Origin: Bacillus sp. FJAT-29937
GTDB lineage: Bacteria > Bacillota > Bacilli > Bacillales > Cytobacillaceae
DNA: 64,000 nucleotides
Reading direction: 5' to 3'
Assembly (NCBI RefSeq): GCF_001509555.1
Contig: NZ_LMAS01000002.1
Coordinates: 248,001-312,000, forward strand
Under the pieces are notes generated by a model. The model was not told the origin of the DNA and searched no databases. It was given only the letters and a program-made list of their open reading frames with translations. Positions 42,734-51,709 of this stretch are shown here, piece after piece. The translations under genes and the position numbers were made by a program. Positions within the stretch are counted from its first letter, which is position 1. Each line of letters begins with the position of its first letter.

Positions 42734-43669
42734 TTATACTTTTTCCATTACCTGCACGGACCGTTTTTCTCTCTTAACCGACAGCAGCACAATCGTACTT
42801 AAAATACAAATAGTTCCGAGCCATTCGGCATAGCCGAATGTAACATGAAGCCAAACGATGGCCAAGAATGCGGCTGCTAATGGCTCTGCGCAGGCAAGTA
42901 AGCTAGTCTCTGAAGCACTTATATACTTTAAACTTTCTAAATAGCAATAAAAAGCAATAATTGTTCCGAAAGCCACAATAAATACAACTCCAAAAATAGA
43001 CGGCATCGACCATTCTCCCTCGAAAACCCAAGGGGGATGGATGAAGCTAAAGAAAATGCCCCCAATTAACATTCCCCAGCCTACCACAATGGTGGATCCC
43101 CAATTAGCAAGAAGCTTAAGTGGCTTAAGTGTGTAATAGGCCAAGGCAACCGCAGAGGTTAGACCCCAGAAAAGGGCTAGACCAGATATAGAAAGTGTGT
43201 GGAGACTCCCCTTCGTAACAAGCAAAAACGTGCCGGCGATGGCGAGTATTAACGCAAATCCTTCTATTATAGTAGGCACTCGTTTTGAACGAAAAGCAGA
43301 ATAGCACATAATCAAAACTGGAGCTAAATATTGAAGAACCGTAGCGGTCGCTGCATTCCCGTGGTGAATAGCCGCGAAAAATGTGTACTGAGCAGCCAGC
43401 ATTCCAAGGATCCCAAAGAGAGTAATGCTGAATGCATCATGTTTGATCTTCCATATAGCCCAAATTCTATGTTTCTCTTTTTTATAGGCGATGCCTAATA
43501 GGATAGTTCCCGAGATTAATAGTCTCACAACAACTACCCATTCTGGACTAAATCCTTGGTGCTGAAAAAGGAATTGAGCAACGGTACCGGAAACTCCCCA
43601 AAGAATAGCTCCGATTAGCACAAGGATAATCCCCTTTTTTCTTAAAGCAGAACTATCGGAATTCATCAT
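42734..43669 (-). CDS. EamA/DMT family transporter
   Basis: A 311-residue protein with ten membrane segments in two EamA repeats: GAILWGVSGTVAQFLF (first), and AFGTIIAFYCYLESLKYISASETSLLACAEPLAAAFLA (end of second), the conserved end of each half. Such proteins export amino acids or metabolites. It is monocistronic on the - strand, convergent with the flavin reductase gene. Confidence 0.88.
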   Translation of the reverse strand: MMNSDSSALRKKGIILVLIGAILWGVSGTVAQFLFQHQGFSPEWVVVVRLLISGTILLGIAYKKEKHRIWAIWKIKHDAFSITLFGILGMLAAQYTFFAAIHHGNAATATVLQYLAPVLIMCYSAFRSKRVPTIIEGFALILAIAGTFLLVTKGSLHTLSISGLALFWGLTSAVALAYYTLKPLKLLANWGSTIVVGWGMLIGGIFFSFIHPPWVFEGEWSMPSIFGVVFIVAFGTIIAFYCYLESLKYISASETSLLACAEPLAAAFLAIVWLHVTFGYAEWLGTICILSTIVLLSVKREKRSVQVMEKV

Positions 43670-43997
43670 ATATCCCCGCGATCTTGTAAGTAGTCATAAA
43701 TTAGTTTTGTGAATTTGTAATAAAATAGATTGGATTTTTAGATGTATCTTACAGTGTGCTCTGATTTTAGTCAATAAGGATTAATCTACACTAAAAATGA
43801 AAGCCCTCCTGTTTAATTTTAACCTTAAATAATTTTTGAGGACCAAGTGTCCGCCAAATACGGTCCCAAAAAAATAATAAGATTTGGGGGGAGGGTCTGA
43901 TCCATTCCCATTGGCCCAATGTTAAAATATTGAATCTAGTGAGGATTCCTGTCCTGATGCTCTAAGTGCTTCATAATTGATTGCCAATCTTGTAATT
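43670..43997. other. 328-bp gap without a gene
   Basis: It lies between the eamA start and the stop of the sigma-54 regulator. GGACC (43840) and GGTCC (43862) can pair around GTGTCCGCC. A T-rich tract on the - strand adjoins this. Otherwise I see no gene, promoter with good spacing, or repeat here. Confidence 0.4.
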
Positions 43998-45347
43998 TCA
44001 AGGCTTACAATATTGATTTATTAGGGTTACTGCCCTTGTTTGACTAATATTTAAATCCTTTGCGACTTTTCTGGAGCTTTTATGCTTTTGATAGGACTTT
44101 GTGACTAACGTTTGTTTTACATAATCGATAGCCTCGTCTAGGTCTGCAGATAGAATCGAATGGTCATGTAGGGTGACGTTTTCTGAAATTAATTCCGGCA
44201 AGTCTGTGTGCTGAATAACTGAATCACTTGTAACGACTAGCCTCTCAATTAAGTTTTCCAACTGACGGATATTACCTGGCCAAGAATAGCGGTTAAATAT
44301 ATCTAGACATTCTTGGGATATTAATTTATTCATTTGATATTCTTTGTTAAATTTATATAAATAATGGTAGGTTAACGGAATAATATCTTCCCTTCGTTCG
44401 CGAAGGGAGGGAATTTTAACATCAATTATGTTTAATCGATAGTATAAATCCTCTCTAAACTGTCCGTTCTTGACCATCTCAACTAAGTTCCGGTTTGTTG
44501 CAGCAATAATACGGATATCTACTTTTTTCGTCACATGACCGCCAATGGGAATAAATCGTTTTTCTTGAATGACTTGAAGGAGTTTTGCTTGCACAGATAA
44601 TGGCACCTCTCCTATTTCATCCAGGAATAATGTGCCACCATCTGAAGCTTCAATTAATCCAATCTTGCCAGCTTTTCTTGCTCCTGTAAAAGCTCCATCT
44701 AAATAGCCGAAAAGTTCCGATTCTAGCAGGTCTTCCGGAAGGGCGGCACAGTTAATTTTCATGAATGTGTTATTTTTTCTGTTACTAATTTGGTGAATAT
44801 AATGGGCAAGTACGCCTTTACCAGTTCCAGATTCCCCATGAATTAAAATGGTTGAATCTACTTTGGCGATTTTTTGGCACATTTTCAATATATCTTTCAT
44901 TTCTTTGCAGTTCGTTATCAAATTCCACTCAGCGTCATTCTGACCTTCAACATCTTTTTCGTATTTAACACTTTGATAATTTTGTAATTCTTGTGAAGTA
45001 ATCACAACAAGTTCAATATCATTTTGTGCATTTAAAATAGGAACGGCAGTTGTTAAAAGTTCTGCACCGATATAAGTAGTCTGTTTAATGGTTACAGGTT
45101 TTTTCTCCCTAAAGACAATAGGAACAATCGAGGGTTTCCAGTATCCCTTTTCGAATAATTCCACATTATACTTCCCCATAACCTCATGCGGTTTTAGTCC
45201 ATAATGTTTTTCACACACACTATTGACAAATACAATTCGCATTTCACTATCCAAAACAAAAATTTCATCAGATGAATAATCTAGAATTTTCTTTAAGGTT
45301 TCCCCTGTGATCTCAAAGGGCTCAGACATTTCTGATAACTTTAACAA
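43998..45347 (-). CDS. Sigma-54-dependent activator with PAS domain
   Basis: 449 residues from TTG 45347, set by GGAGGAGGG; the longer frame to 45386 has no site. One PAS domain (~15-120; ILDYSSDEIFVLDSEMRIVFVN), the AAA+ domain with Walker A GESGTGKG (171-178) and the sigma-54 contact loop GAFTGA (218-223), then a Fis-type HTH at the end (VAKDLNISQTRAVTLINQY). It is divergent from the Rieske oxygenase operon and faces its -24/-12 promoter. It is therefore the probable substrate-responsive activator of that operon. Confidence 0.93.
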   Translation of the reverse strand: MLKLSEMSEPFEITGETLKKILDYSSDEIFVLDSEMRIVFVNSVCEKHYGLKPHEVMGKYNVELFEKGYWKPSIVPIVFREKKPVTIKQTTYIGAELLTTAVPILNAQNDIELVVITSQELQNYQSVKYEKDVEGQNDAEWNLITNCKEMKDILKMCQKIAKVDSTILIHGESGTGKGVLAHYIHQISNRKNNTFMKINCAALPEDLLESELFGYLDGAFTGARKAGKIGLIEASDGGTLFLDEIGEVPLSVQAKLLQVIQEKRFIPIGGHVTKKVDIRIIAATNRNLVEMVKNGQFREDLYYRLNIIDVKIPSLRERREDIIPLTYHYLYKFNKEYQMNKLISQECLDIFNRYSWPGNIRQLENLIERLVVTSDSVIQHTDLPELISENVTLHDHSILSADLDEAIDYVKQTLVTKSYQKHKSSRKVAKDLNISQTRAVTLINQYCKP

Positions 45348-45472
45348 TTTTACCCTCCTCCTATCTATATAATGAGTTGAAACCAACTCAGATGAATTGA
45401 AATCCGTTCATTTTTCCTCAGTTTTGAACAAAGTATGATATAAATCACTTATATTCTGAACACTTCTACTAT

Positions 45473-45488
45473 TGGCACAGTAATTGCA
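45473..45488 (+). promoter_or_regulatory. Sigma-54 (-24/-12) promoter
   Basis: TTGGCACAGTAATTGCA matches the sigma-54 consensus TGGCAC-N5-TTGCA. GG is at 45474-45475 and GC at 45486-45487, exactly 10 nt between them. It sits between the activator gene and the catabolic operon. Upstream, TTTTGAACA (near 45422) and TTCTGAACA (near 45455) are candidate activator sites, and TGAA...TTCA near 45396 another. Confidence 0.92.
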
Positions 45489-45499
45489 TTAGATAATGT

Positions 45500-45709
45500 A
45501 AATAGTTTTAATATAATGAATCTTTATGCTTTTAAAAAGGAGTGATTATGCTTATTTAACAATAGAATGTATTCTGTGTAAACCTGTTAATAAATGTAAT
45601 CGTTTTAATATTGATATTAATAAACGGTTAGCAGATTGATAGAGTTGAAAATATTCATTTGGAAAAATGATCATCTTGGTCAAAAAAATAATAATTGGGG
45701 GAATTAATA
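45500..45709 (+). other. ~210-nt 5' leader of the oxygenase operon
   Basis: Transcription from the sigma-54 promoter would start near 45499. The leader has AAGGAGTG (45537) directly before ATG-CTT-ATT-TAA (45548-45559), a three-codon frame. It also has a hairpin, CGTTTTAATA/TATTAATAAACG (45601-45626). No T-run follows. It could influence translation or mRNA stability. Confidence 0.4.
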
Positions 45710-46792
45710 ATGGCTTATAGACCAGTCTTAAACGAAGCGAGCAGAACTTACGAAAGAACGTTAACTTATGATTTATATACAGATCCTAAAGTGTTTGAAT
45801 TAGAAAAGGAGCAAATTTTCTCAAAATCATGGCAGCTTGTGGGCCATATTAGTCAAGTACAAAACGTTGGTCAATTCTTCACGACTGAAGTAAATGGGGA
45901 ACCGATTATTGTCACGAAAGGAAAAGACGAAGTCATTCGCGCGTTCTATAATGTTTGTCCTCACCGTGCAACAGTGCTTGAAAAAAGCGAAGCAGGTCAG
46001 AAGAAAATTTTCCAATGTGGGTATCATGGATGGACATTCCATTTGGATGGCCAGTTAAACAAAGCGCCAAACTTTAGAGGCGAAGATGCTCATTGTGTGA
46101 GCGACCGTTGTTTAAGAGGGGTTAGAATGGAAATTATGGAATCTTTCATTTTCGTAAATTTAGACGATAATTGTAAGTCTCTAAATGAATCTTACGGTGA
46201 TTTCGCAGAAAGATTGAAGAAGTTCCCATTCTTAAAAGAACTAAAAAGAATCAACTCCAAAACACGTGTAATCAAAGCGAACTGGAAAGCGTTTATTGAT
46301 AATTATTTAGAGTGTGACCACTGCTATGTCGCTCACCCTAGCTTTGTTGGAACATTAGATATGGAGAATTATCAAATCATCACATGCGAAAATTACTCCC
46401 TGCAATTCAGTGATATAAAGCCAGATAAGATGATGGGTGAAACGGATTTAAATCAAGCTGAAGTTAAAGGTGGAGAATTCTACTGGTTATGGCCTAACCT
46501 TATGATGACCATATACCCTGGTCCAGGAAATATTGCAACGATCCAAATGATTCCGATTGACCATGAAACGACTCTAGGCGTCTATACTTACTATTTCAGA
46601 GATGAAAACTTATCACAGGAAGAAAAAGATCTTGTTACTTTTGCTGAACAGGTTCGTCAAGAGGATGTCGAGTTAGTTGAACTAGAGCAAATTGGTTTCC
46701 GTTCACGTGCCTTTAACAAAGGCGTATATTCCTCATCTGAAAAGGCCATTGTTCAATTCCATGATTTAGTATTGGAGGCTCTGGATAAATAA
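45710..46792 (+). CDS. cntA: Rieske-type oxygenase, CntA (carnitine monooxygenase)-like
   Basis: 360 residues from ATG 45710 (GGGGGAA site). The Rieske cluster ligands are Cys83/His85 (CPH) and Cys103/His106 (CGYH). The mononuclear iron site has His204, His209 and Asp319. The residue bridging the two centres is Glu201, where most ring-hydroxylating oxygenases have Asp. From memory CntA uses Glu205, His208, His213 and Asp323, the same spacing with a constant offset of 4. Operon partners fit carnitine to trimethylamine and malic semialdehyde. A betaine or stachydrine demethylase is the alternative. Confidence 0.82.
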   Translation: MAYRPVLNEASRTYERTLTYDLYTDPKVFELEKEQIFSKSWQLVGHISQVQNVGQFFTTEVNGEPIIVTKGKDEVIRAFYNVCPHRATVLEKSEAGQKKIFQCGYHGWTFHLDGQLNKAPNFRGEDAHCVSDRCLRGVRMEIMESFIFVNLDDNCKSLNESYGDFAERLKKFPFLKELKRINSKTRVIKANWKAFIDNYLECDHCYVAHPSFVGTLDMENYQIITCENYSLQFSDIKPDKMMGETDLNQAEVKGGEFYWLWPNLMMTIYPGPGNIATIQMIPIDHETTLGVYTYYFRDENLSQEEKDLVTFAEQVRQEDVELVELEQIGFRSRAFNKGVYSSSEKAIVQFHDLVLEALDK

Positions 46793-48234
46793 TGAATAAA
46801 ACAATTGAAACATCTAAAAAGTATTTATTGATCAATGGAAAAAAGGTTGAAACAGCTAACTATTCTTCTCTGTATTCTCCATATTCAGGAGAAATGATAG
46901 CGGAAATTGCGCTTGCAGATGAAAAGCTTACGAAAGATGCAATCACTTCCGCTTCAGAAGCCTTTAAAGTGATTTCCGCTATGCCTGCTTATCAACGGGC
47001 AGAAATTTTAGAAAAAGTAGTGGAGCTTTTGAAAGAAAGAGCGGAAGAAGCGGCTGAAGTCATTTCTTTAGAGTCTGCTAAGCCTATTACATTTGCGAAA
47101 GCAGAAGTAGCTAGAACAATTGAAACATATAAATTCGCTGCTGAAGAGGCAAAAAGAATTCATGGTGAAACGATTCCTTTTGATGCGGCTGTCGGCGGGG
47201 TGGGAAAAATCGGCTTTACTGTTCGCAAACCGATTGGCGTAATCGGGGCTATTACCCCTTTTAACTTCCCAATGAATCTAGTTGCTCATAAAGTAGGACC
47301 AGCGATTGCATCAGGGAATTCAATTGTGCTAAAGCCAGCTTCTCAAACACCACTATCTGCTTTATATATTGCCGAGCTCTTTCAAGAAGCCGGTTTGCCT
47401 GATGGTGTTTTAAATGTTGTAACAGGGCCCGGTGGCGTTGTCGGTGAGGCCATTATTAAAGATGATCGTGTCAAAATGATTACCTTCACTGGCAGCCCAG
47501 CAGTTGGAATTGGCATCCGTAACCGTGCAGGATTGAAGAAAACAACGTTAGAGCTCGGTTCTAACGCAGCTGTAATCGTTGATAAAGGAATCAAGATCGA
47601 TAAAATTGTTGACCGTCTCGTCACTGGGGCTTTCTCAAATCAAGGTCAAGTATGTATTTCATTGCAGCGGATTTATGCCCATAATGAGGTTTATGATGAG
47701 CTTGTAGAAAAGCTTACAGCAGCGGCACAAAAATTAACAATCGGAGATCCATTAGATCCTGAAACGTACATTTCTTCTTTAATATCAAAAAGTGAGACAG
47801 ATCGTGCTTTAGGATGGATTGAGGAATCTAAGCAAAATCACGCTAAGATTCTAGCTGGCGGAGAAACTGAAAACGGCATTCTTGCTCCTACTGTTATTGT
47901 GGATGTAGACCCGAAACAAAAGGTTTCCTGTCAAGAGGTTTTTGCACCTGTTGTCATCATAAACAAGGTTAATTCTATTGAGGAAGCGATTGCTTATGTG
48001 AATGATTCACAGTTCGGGCTTCAAGCTGGAATTTACACGGAAAATATCCATGAAGCTTTTAAAGCGGCGGATCATCTAGAAGTCGGGGCTGTCATGATCA
48101 ATGATGTTCCAACGTTCCGTGTTGACCAAATGCCATATGGCGGGATTAAAAATAGCGGTACAGGCAGAGAAGGACTTAAGTACGCAGTAGAAGAAATGAC
48201 TGAAATGAAACTAATTGTAGTGAACCAAGCCTAA
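46792..48234 (+). CDS. Aldehyde dehydrogenase (probable malic semialdehyde dehydrogenase)
   Basis: A 480-residue NAD(P)-dependent ALDH with ITPFNFPMNLVAHK (nucleotide region), FTGSPAVG, the general base Glu254 (LELGSN) and the nucleophile Cys288 (NQGQVCIS). The length is standard. Its ATG overlaps the oxygenase stop by one base (TAATG), so the two are co-translated. In a carnitine pathway it would oxidise malic semialdehyde to malate; the substrate is inferred from the operon. Confidence 0.88.
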   Translation: MNKTIETSKKYLLINGKKVETANYSSLYSPYSGEMIAEIALADEKLTKDAITSASEAFKVISAMPAYQRAEILEKVVELLKERAEEAAEVISLESAKPITFAKAEVARTIETYKFAAEEAKRIHGETIPFDAAVGGVGKIGFTVRKPIGVIGAITPFNFPMNLVAHKVGPAIASGNSIVLKPASQTPLSALYIAELFQEAGLPDGVLNVVTGPGGVVGEAIIKDDRVKMITFTGSPAVGIGIRNRAGLKKTTLELGSNAAVIVDKGIKIDKIVDRLVTGAFSNQGQVCISLQRIYAHNEVYDELVEKLTAAAQKLTIGDPLDPETYISSLISKSETDRALGWIEESKQNHAKILAGGETENGILAPTVIVDVDPKQKVSCQEVFAPVVIINKVNSIEEAIAYVNDSQFGLQAGIYTENIHEAFKAADHLEVGAVMINDVPTFRVDQMPYGGIKNSGTGREGLKYAVEEMTEMKLIVVNQA

Positions 48235-48253
48235 GGATGCGAGGAGATTAAGA

Positions 48254-49333
48254 ATGAAACATTATAAAATTGCTGTTATTCCAGGCGATGGAATCGGCCC
48301 TGAAGTCATACAAGAAGGAGTCAAAATTCTTAATACGATCGCTGAACAAGATTCATCCTTTCAATTCGATTTCTCTTATTTTCCATGGGGATGCGAGTAC
48401 TATGCAAAGCATGGTGTCATGATGGACGAAAATGGATTGGAAATCTTAAAAGAATTCGATGCGATTTTCCTAGGGGCTGTCGGTTACCCCGGTGTTCCAG
48501 ATCATATTTCACTTTGGGATTTATTGCTAAGAATTCGCAAGGGCTTTGATCAATATGTAAATATTCGACCGATTAAGCTGTTAAAAGGAGCTCCACATAT
48601 TTTAACAGATGTGGAGCGAGAAGATATTGACATGCTTTTCATTCGTGAAAATACAGAGGGGGAATATGCTGGAGCTGGAGATTGGCTGTTTGAAGGCCAA
48701 GAAAATGAAGTTGTGCTCCAAAACGCTGTATTTTCTAGAAAAGGAACAGAACGAATTATCCGTTATGCCTTTGAAGTGGCCAAAAAAGAGGGCAAAACCT
48801 TAACGAGTATTAGCAAAGCCAATGCTTTAAATTATTCGATGGTGTTCTGGGATCAAGTTTTTGAAGAAGTAAGCAAGGACTATCCTGAAGTGAAGACTGC
48901 ATCCTATCTTGTTGATGCTGCTGCTATGCTAATGGTTAAAGACCCTAAGCGGTTTGAAGTGGTGGTTACTTCTAATTTATTTGGAGATATTTTGACAGAT
49001 TTAGGAGCTGCACTAGCCGGTGGAATTGGATTAGCTGCAGGTGCTAACGTAAATCCAGAGAGAAACTATCCGTCTATGTTTGAACCTATTCACGGATCTG
49101 CCCCTGATATTGCAGGTAAGGGTTTGGCTAATCCGTTGGCAACGATTTGGTCTGCCAGTCAAATAATGGATTTTCTTGGTCACGAAAATTATGGTAGCCT
49201 AATAATAGAAGCTATTGAACGGATCCTAATTGAGGGAAAAAGCCTTACGCCTGATATGGGTGGAACGGCTACTACGGAGGAAGTTGGAACTTTTGTTGCT
49301 GAACAAATTACAGCTTTAATTGGCTCTAAATAG
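48254..49333 (+). CDS. D-malate/tartrate dehydrogenase (decarboxylating)
   Basis: A 359-residue beta-decarboxylating dehydrogenase (isocitrate/isopropylmalate family): IAVIPGDGIGPEVIQEG, LFIRENTEGEYAGAG, LTSISKANALNYSMVFW and FEPIHGSAPDIAGKG. The family length and EGEYAGAG-type loop match tartrate dehydrogenase/D-malate dehydrogenase rather than LeuB. It would convert D-malate to pyruvate, CO2 and NADH, closing the proposed carnitine route. It lies 19 nt after the ALDH gene. Confidence 0.87.
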   Translation: MKHYKIAVIPGDGIGPEVIQEGVKILNTIAEQDSSFQFDFSYFPWGCEYYAKHGVMMDENGLEILKEFDAIFLGAVGYPGVPDHISLWDLLLRIRKGFDQYVNIRPIKLLKGAPHILTDVEREDIDMLFIRENTEGEYAGAGDWLFEGQENEVVLQNAVFSRKGTERIIRYAFEVAKKEGKTLTSISKANALNYSMVFWDQVFEEVSKDYPEVKTASYLVDAAAMLMVKDPKRFEVVVTSNLFGDILTDLGAALAGGIGLAAGANVNPERNYPSMFEPIHGSAPDIAGKGLANPLATIWSASQIMDFLGHENYGSLIIEAIERILIEGKSLTPDMGGTATTEEVGTFVAEQITALIGSK

Positions 49334-49364
49334 CAGGGAAGAACATATGTCTTGAAAGAATGAG

Positions 49365-49400
49365 GCTGTCCTACAAGGTGCCTAGGCATTATAGGACAGC
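49365..49400 (+). other. Hairpin between the dehydrogenase and BCCT genes
   Basis: GCTGTCCTA (49365-49373) pairs with TAGGACAGC (49392-49400). The tail is AT-rich but has no clear T-run, so it may only attenuate read-through to the transporter gene. Confidence 0.55.
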
Positions 49401-49467
49401 GCTATTATTAAATTAATTTACTGAAAATTGCCAATCTTTAATCCTGTAGATGGATAAGGGGGATTTT

Positions 49468-51012
49468 ATGAAAAAGGGAAAAATTGATTTTCAAATTTTA
49501 GGAATGGCTTTAGTTCTAATTGCTATTATTACGGTTCCCATTATGCTTAACCCTGAAAAGGGCACTGCTTTTTTATCTGGCGTATTAAACTTTATTACTG
49601 GTAAGTTTGGGCCGTTTTATTTATGGGCTTGTATTGGAATATTTGGATTTCTACTTTGGCTTAGCTTTAGTAAATATGGAAAAATTAAGTTTGGCAGTGA
49701 GAAACCAGAGTTTTCAACATTTAGCTGGCTTGCCCTCATTTTTACAGCTGGGATTGGATCAGGAATCATGTATTGGGGGATTATTGAATGGGCCTATTAT
49801 TATGATAGTCCGCCATTCGGATTAGAGTCTAAAAGTGTCGATGCTGCTGCCTTTGCTTCCACTTATGGAATGTTTCACTGGGGATTTTCGGCTTGGGCTA
49901 TCTATTGTGTTCCTTCTATTCCAATCGCTTATGCCCTCTATGTTAAGAAATATAATACAGTTAGATTAAGTACTGCTTGTCGAGGGATTATCGGTGACCG
50001 CGCAGATGGTTTGCTTGGAAAAGTAATCGATGTATGCTTCATGTTTGGATTAATGGGTGGGATCGGAACATCACTAGCTTTAGGAACTCCGTTAATTGCA
50101 GAAGGGATCTATACATGGTTTGGAGTCGAAAAAACTACGGGCTTAAATTTAAGTATCGTACTAGGCTTAACAATCTTCTTCTGTATTTGTCTGTATTTTG
50201 GTCTGAAAAAAGGCTTAAAACTATTGAGCGATTGGAATCTATACCTATATTTTGCACTTGCTATTTTTGTTCTAGTCTTTGGTCCGACAGCTTTTATCTT
50301 TTCTACATTTACTGATAGTGTAGGTGTTTTATTTCAAAATTTCTTCAGAATGAGTTTTTATACGGATTCTGTAGGGAAATCCGGTTTTAGTGAAGCATGG
50401 ACAATCTTTTATTGGGGCTGGTGGTTCTCCTATGCTCCATTCACGGGAATGTTTGCTGCTCGTATCTCGAAAGGGAGAACCATTAGGGAGCTTATTTTTG
50501 GGCAACTAATTGGCGGAACGTTAGGCTGCTGGGTTTCGTTTGCTATTTTCGGGAATACAAGTATGTTTTTTGAGATTACGAATACGGTTCCGGTCATTGA
50601 AACATTAAATAATGCAGGTGCCACGGCAGCAATTCTCGCGACTTTGCAGGCACTTCCATTAGGTGGCATCGTCACTGTAATATATGTACTTGTTGCAGCG
50701 ATTTTCCTAGCAACTACTGTTAACTCAGGTGCCTATACACTTGCAGATGTTGCTTCAAAAAATTTAAAAGAAGGTGAAGAGCCTGTAAGGTGGTATCGTG
50801 TATTCTGGGGTATTTTATTAACTAGCATTGCCATTGTATTAATGTATGGAGATGCATTAAATGCCTTACAAACACTTACCATTATTACCGCACTGCCTCT
50901 TGTGTTCATTATGATCTTAATGATTGCATCCTTCGTTAAATGGTTAAAGGAGGATGAGCATATACACACAAATGAAAAAACAGATATAAAGGAACCTAAT
51001 CGAGCTAGTTAA
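49468..51012 (+). CDS. BCCT family transporter (betaine/carnitine/choline type)
   Basis: 514 residues from ATG 49468 (AAGGGGG); ATG 49450 has no site. Twelve membrane segments. The BCCT core includes GIGSGIMYWGIIEWAYYY, the TM4 region AFASTYGMFHWGFSAWAIY, and the tryptophan box TIFYWGWWFSYAPFTGMF in TM8. It resembles CaiT/BetT-type carriers of quaternary amines. Following the CntA-like operon, carnitine or a related betaine is the likely substrate. Confidence 0.92.
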   Translation: MKKGKIDFQILGMALVLIAIITVPIMLNPEKGTAFLSGVLNFITGKFGPFYLWACIGIFGFLLWLSFSKYGKIKFGSEKPEFSTFSWLALIFTAGIGSGIMYWGIIEWAYYYDSPPFGLESKSVDAAAFASTYGMFHWGFSAWAIYCVPSIPIAYALYVKKYNTVRLSTACRGIIGDRADGLLGKVIDVCFMFGLMGGIGTSLALGTPLIAEGIYTWFGVEKTTGLNLSIVLGLTIFFCICLYFGLKKGLKLLSDWNLYLYFALAIFVLVFGPTAFIFSTFTDSVGVLFQNFFRMSFYTDSVGKSGFSEAWTIFYWGWWFSYAPFTGMFAARISKGRTIRELIFGQLIGGTLGCWVSFAIFGNTSMFFEITNTVPVIETLNNAGATAAILATLQALPLGGIVTVIYVLVAAIFLATTVNSGAYTLADVASKNLKEGEEPVRWYRVFWGILLTSIAIVLMYGDALNALQTLTIITALPLVFIMILMIASFVKWLKEDEHIHTNEKTDIKEPNRAS

Positions 51013-51029
51013 TAATAGTGGAAGTGAAG

Positions 51030-51102
51030 AAAGAGCATCGAATTTTGATGCTCTTTGTTCAATATGCGCTTATCCTATAACAAGGATAAGCGCTTGTTTT
51101 TT
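51030..51102 (+). terminator. Double terminator after the BCCT gene
   Basis: AAAGAGCATC/GATGCTCTTT (51030-51056) is followed by a stronger GCGCTTATCCT/AGGATAAGCGC stem (51066-51093) and TTGTTTTTT. Confidence 0.9.
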
Positions 51103-51142
51103 GACCTATTAATTATCAGATTGATTCCCGCACATCTTCTGC

Positions 51143-51211
51143 TTGACATTCACAAAACAGGACATTAAAGTTAATTACATTAATAGTTAAACAGTTGAAT
51201 AATTAAACAGT
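51143..51211 (+). promoter_or_regulatory. marR-mmpL promoter and direct repeats
   Basis: TTGACA (51143-51148), 17 bp, TAAAGT (51166-51171). TTAAACAGT occurs twice (51187-51195 and 51203-51211), 16 bp apart, downstream of the promoter. These are candidate MarR binding sites. Confidence 0.5.
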
Positions 51212-51244
51212 AGAATTAAAATAGTATGGAGGTGAAGCAAATCC

Positions 51245-51706
51245 ATGTCGGATAACGTGATCAAAGACCTGATTGATAAGTATATAGAGCTGTCTTTTTC
51301 CGTCCAACGCAAGGCGGAGTGCTTAGTGAAGGAGCAAATTGGCAGTGATTTAACGAATGACCAGCATTATACATTAAGGTATATCCGCAAGGTTGGATCA
51401 TGCACGTCCTCTGAATTAGCCGAGAAATTTTATGTGCAAAAAAGTGCAATCACAGCGATCATTTCCCGTCTTTGGGAAAAGGGGCTGATTCAACGCACCC
51501 GCGATGAAAATGATCGGCGTGTCGTTTACTTGACGCTAACAGATAAAGGAAACGAGCTGTTCACACAAACAGAGGAACGTGTTTATAACCTTGTTGAGTC
51601 CTTCATTACCCAGTTTGATCAAGCGGAAATTACTCAGTTTATGAAAACATATGAAAAGCTGAACCAAATTTTGATAGACAGTAAGAATTCACAAGTGGGG
51701 GAATAA
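51245..51706 (+). CDS. MarR family transcriptional regulator (YdgG-like)
   Basis: A 153-residue winged-helix protein: LTNDQHYTLRYIRKVGSCTSSELAEKFYVQKSAITAIISRLWEKGLI (HTH), wing RTRDENDRRVVYLTLTDKG. It lies 3 nt ahead of a large MMPL transporter gene, the arrangement of B. subtilis ydgG-ydgH. It therefore probably represses the operon until an exporter substrate is bound. Confidence 0.9.
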   Translation: MSDNVIKDLIDKYIELSFSVQRKAECLVKEQIGSDLTNDQHYTLRYIRKVGSCTSSELAEKFYVQKSAITAIISRLWEKGLIQRTRDENDRRVVYLTLTDKGNELFTQTEERVYNLVESFITQFDQAEITQFMKTYEKLNQILIDSKNSQVGE

Positions 51707-51709
51707 AAC

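Noticed and set aside
43670-43997. Insertion-sequence remnant
   Set aside because: GGACC/GGTCC and GGCGGACA look like an element end at first, but there is no transposase fragment, partner end or target duplication.
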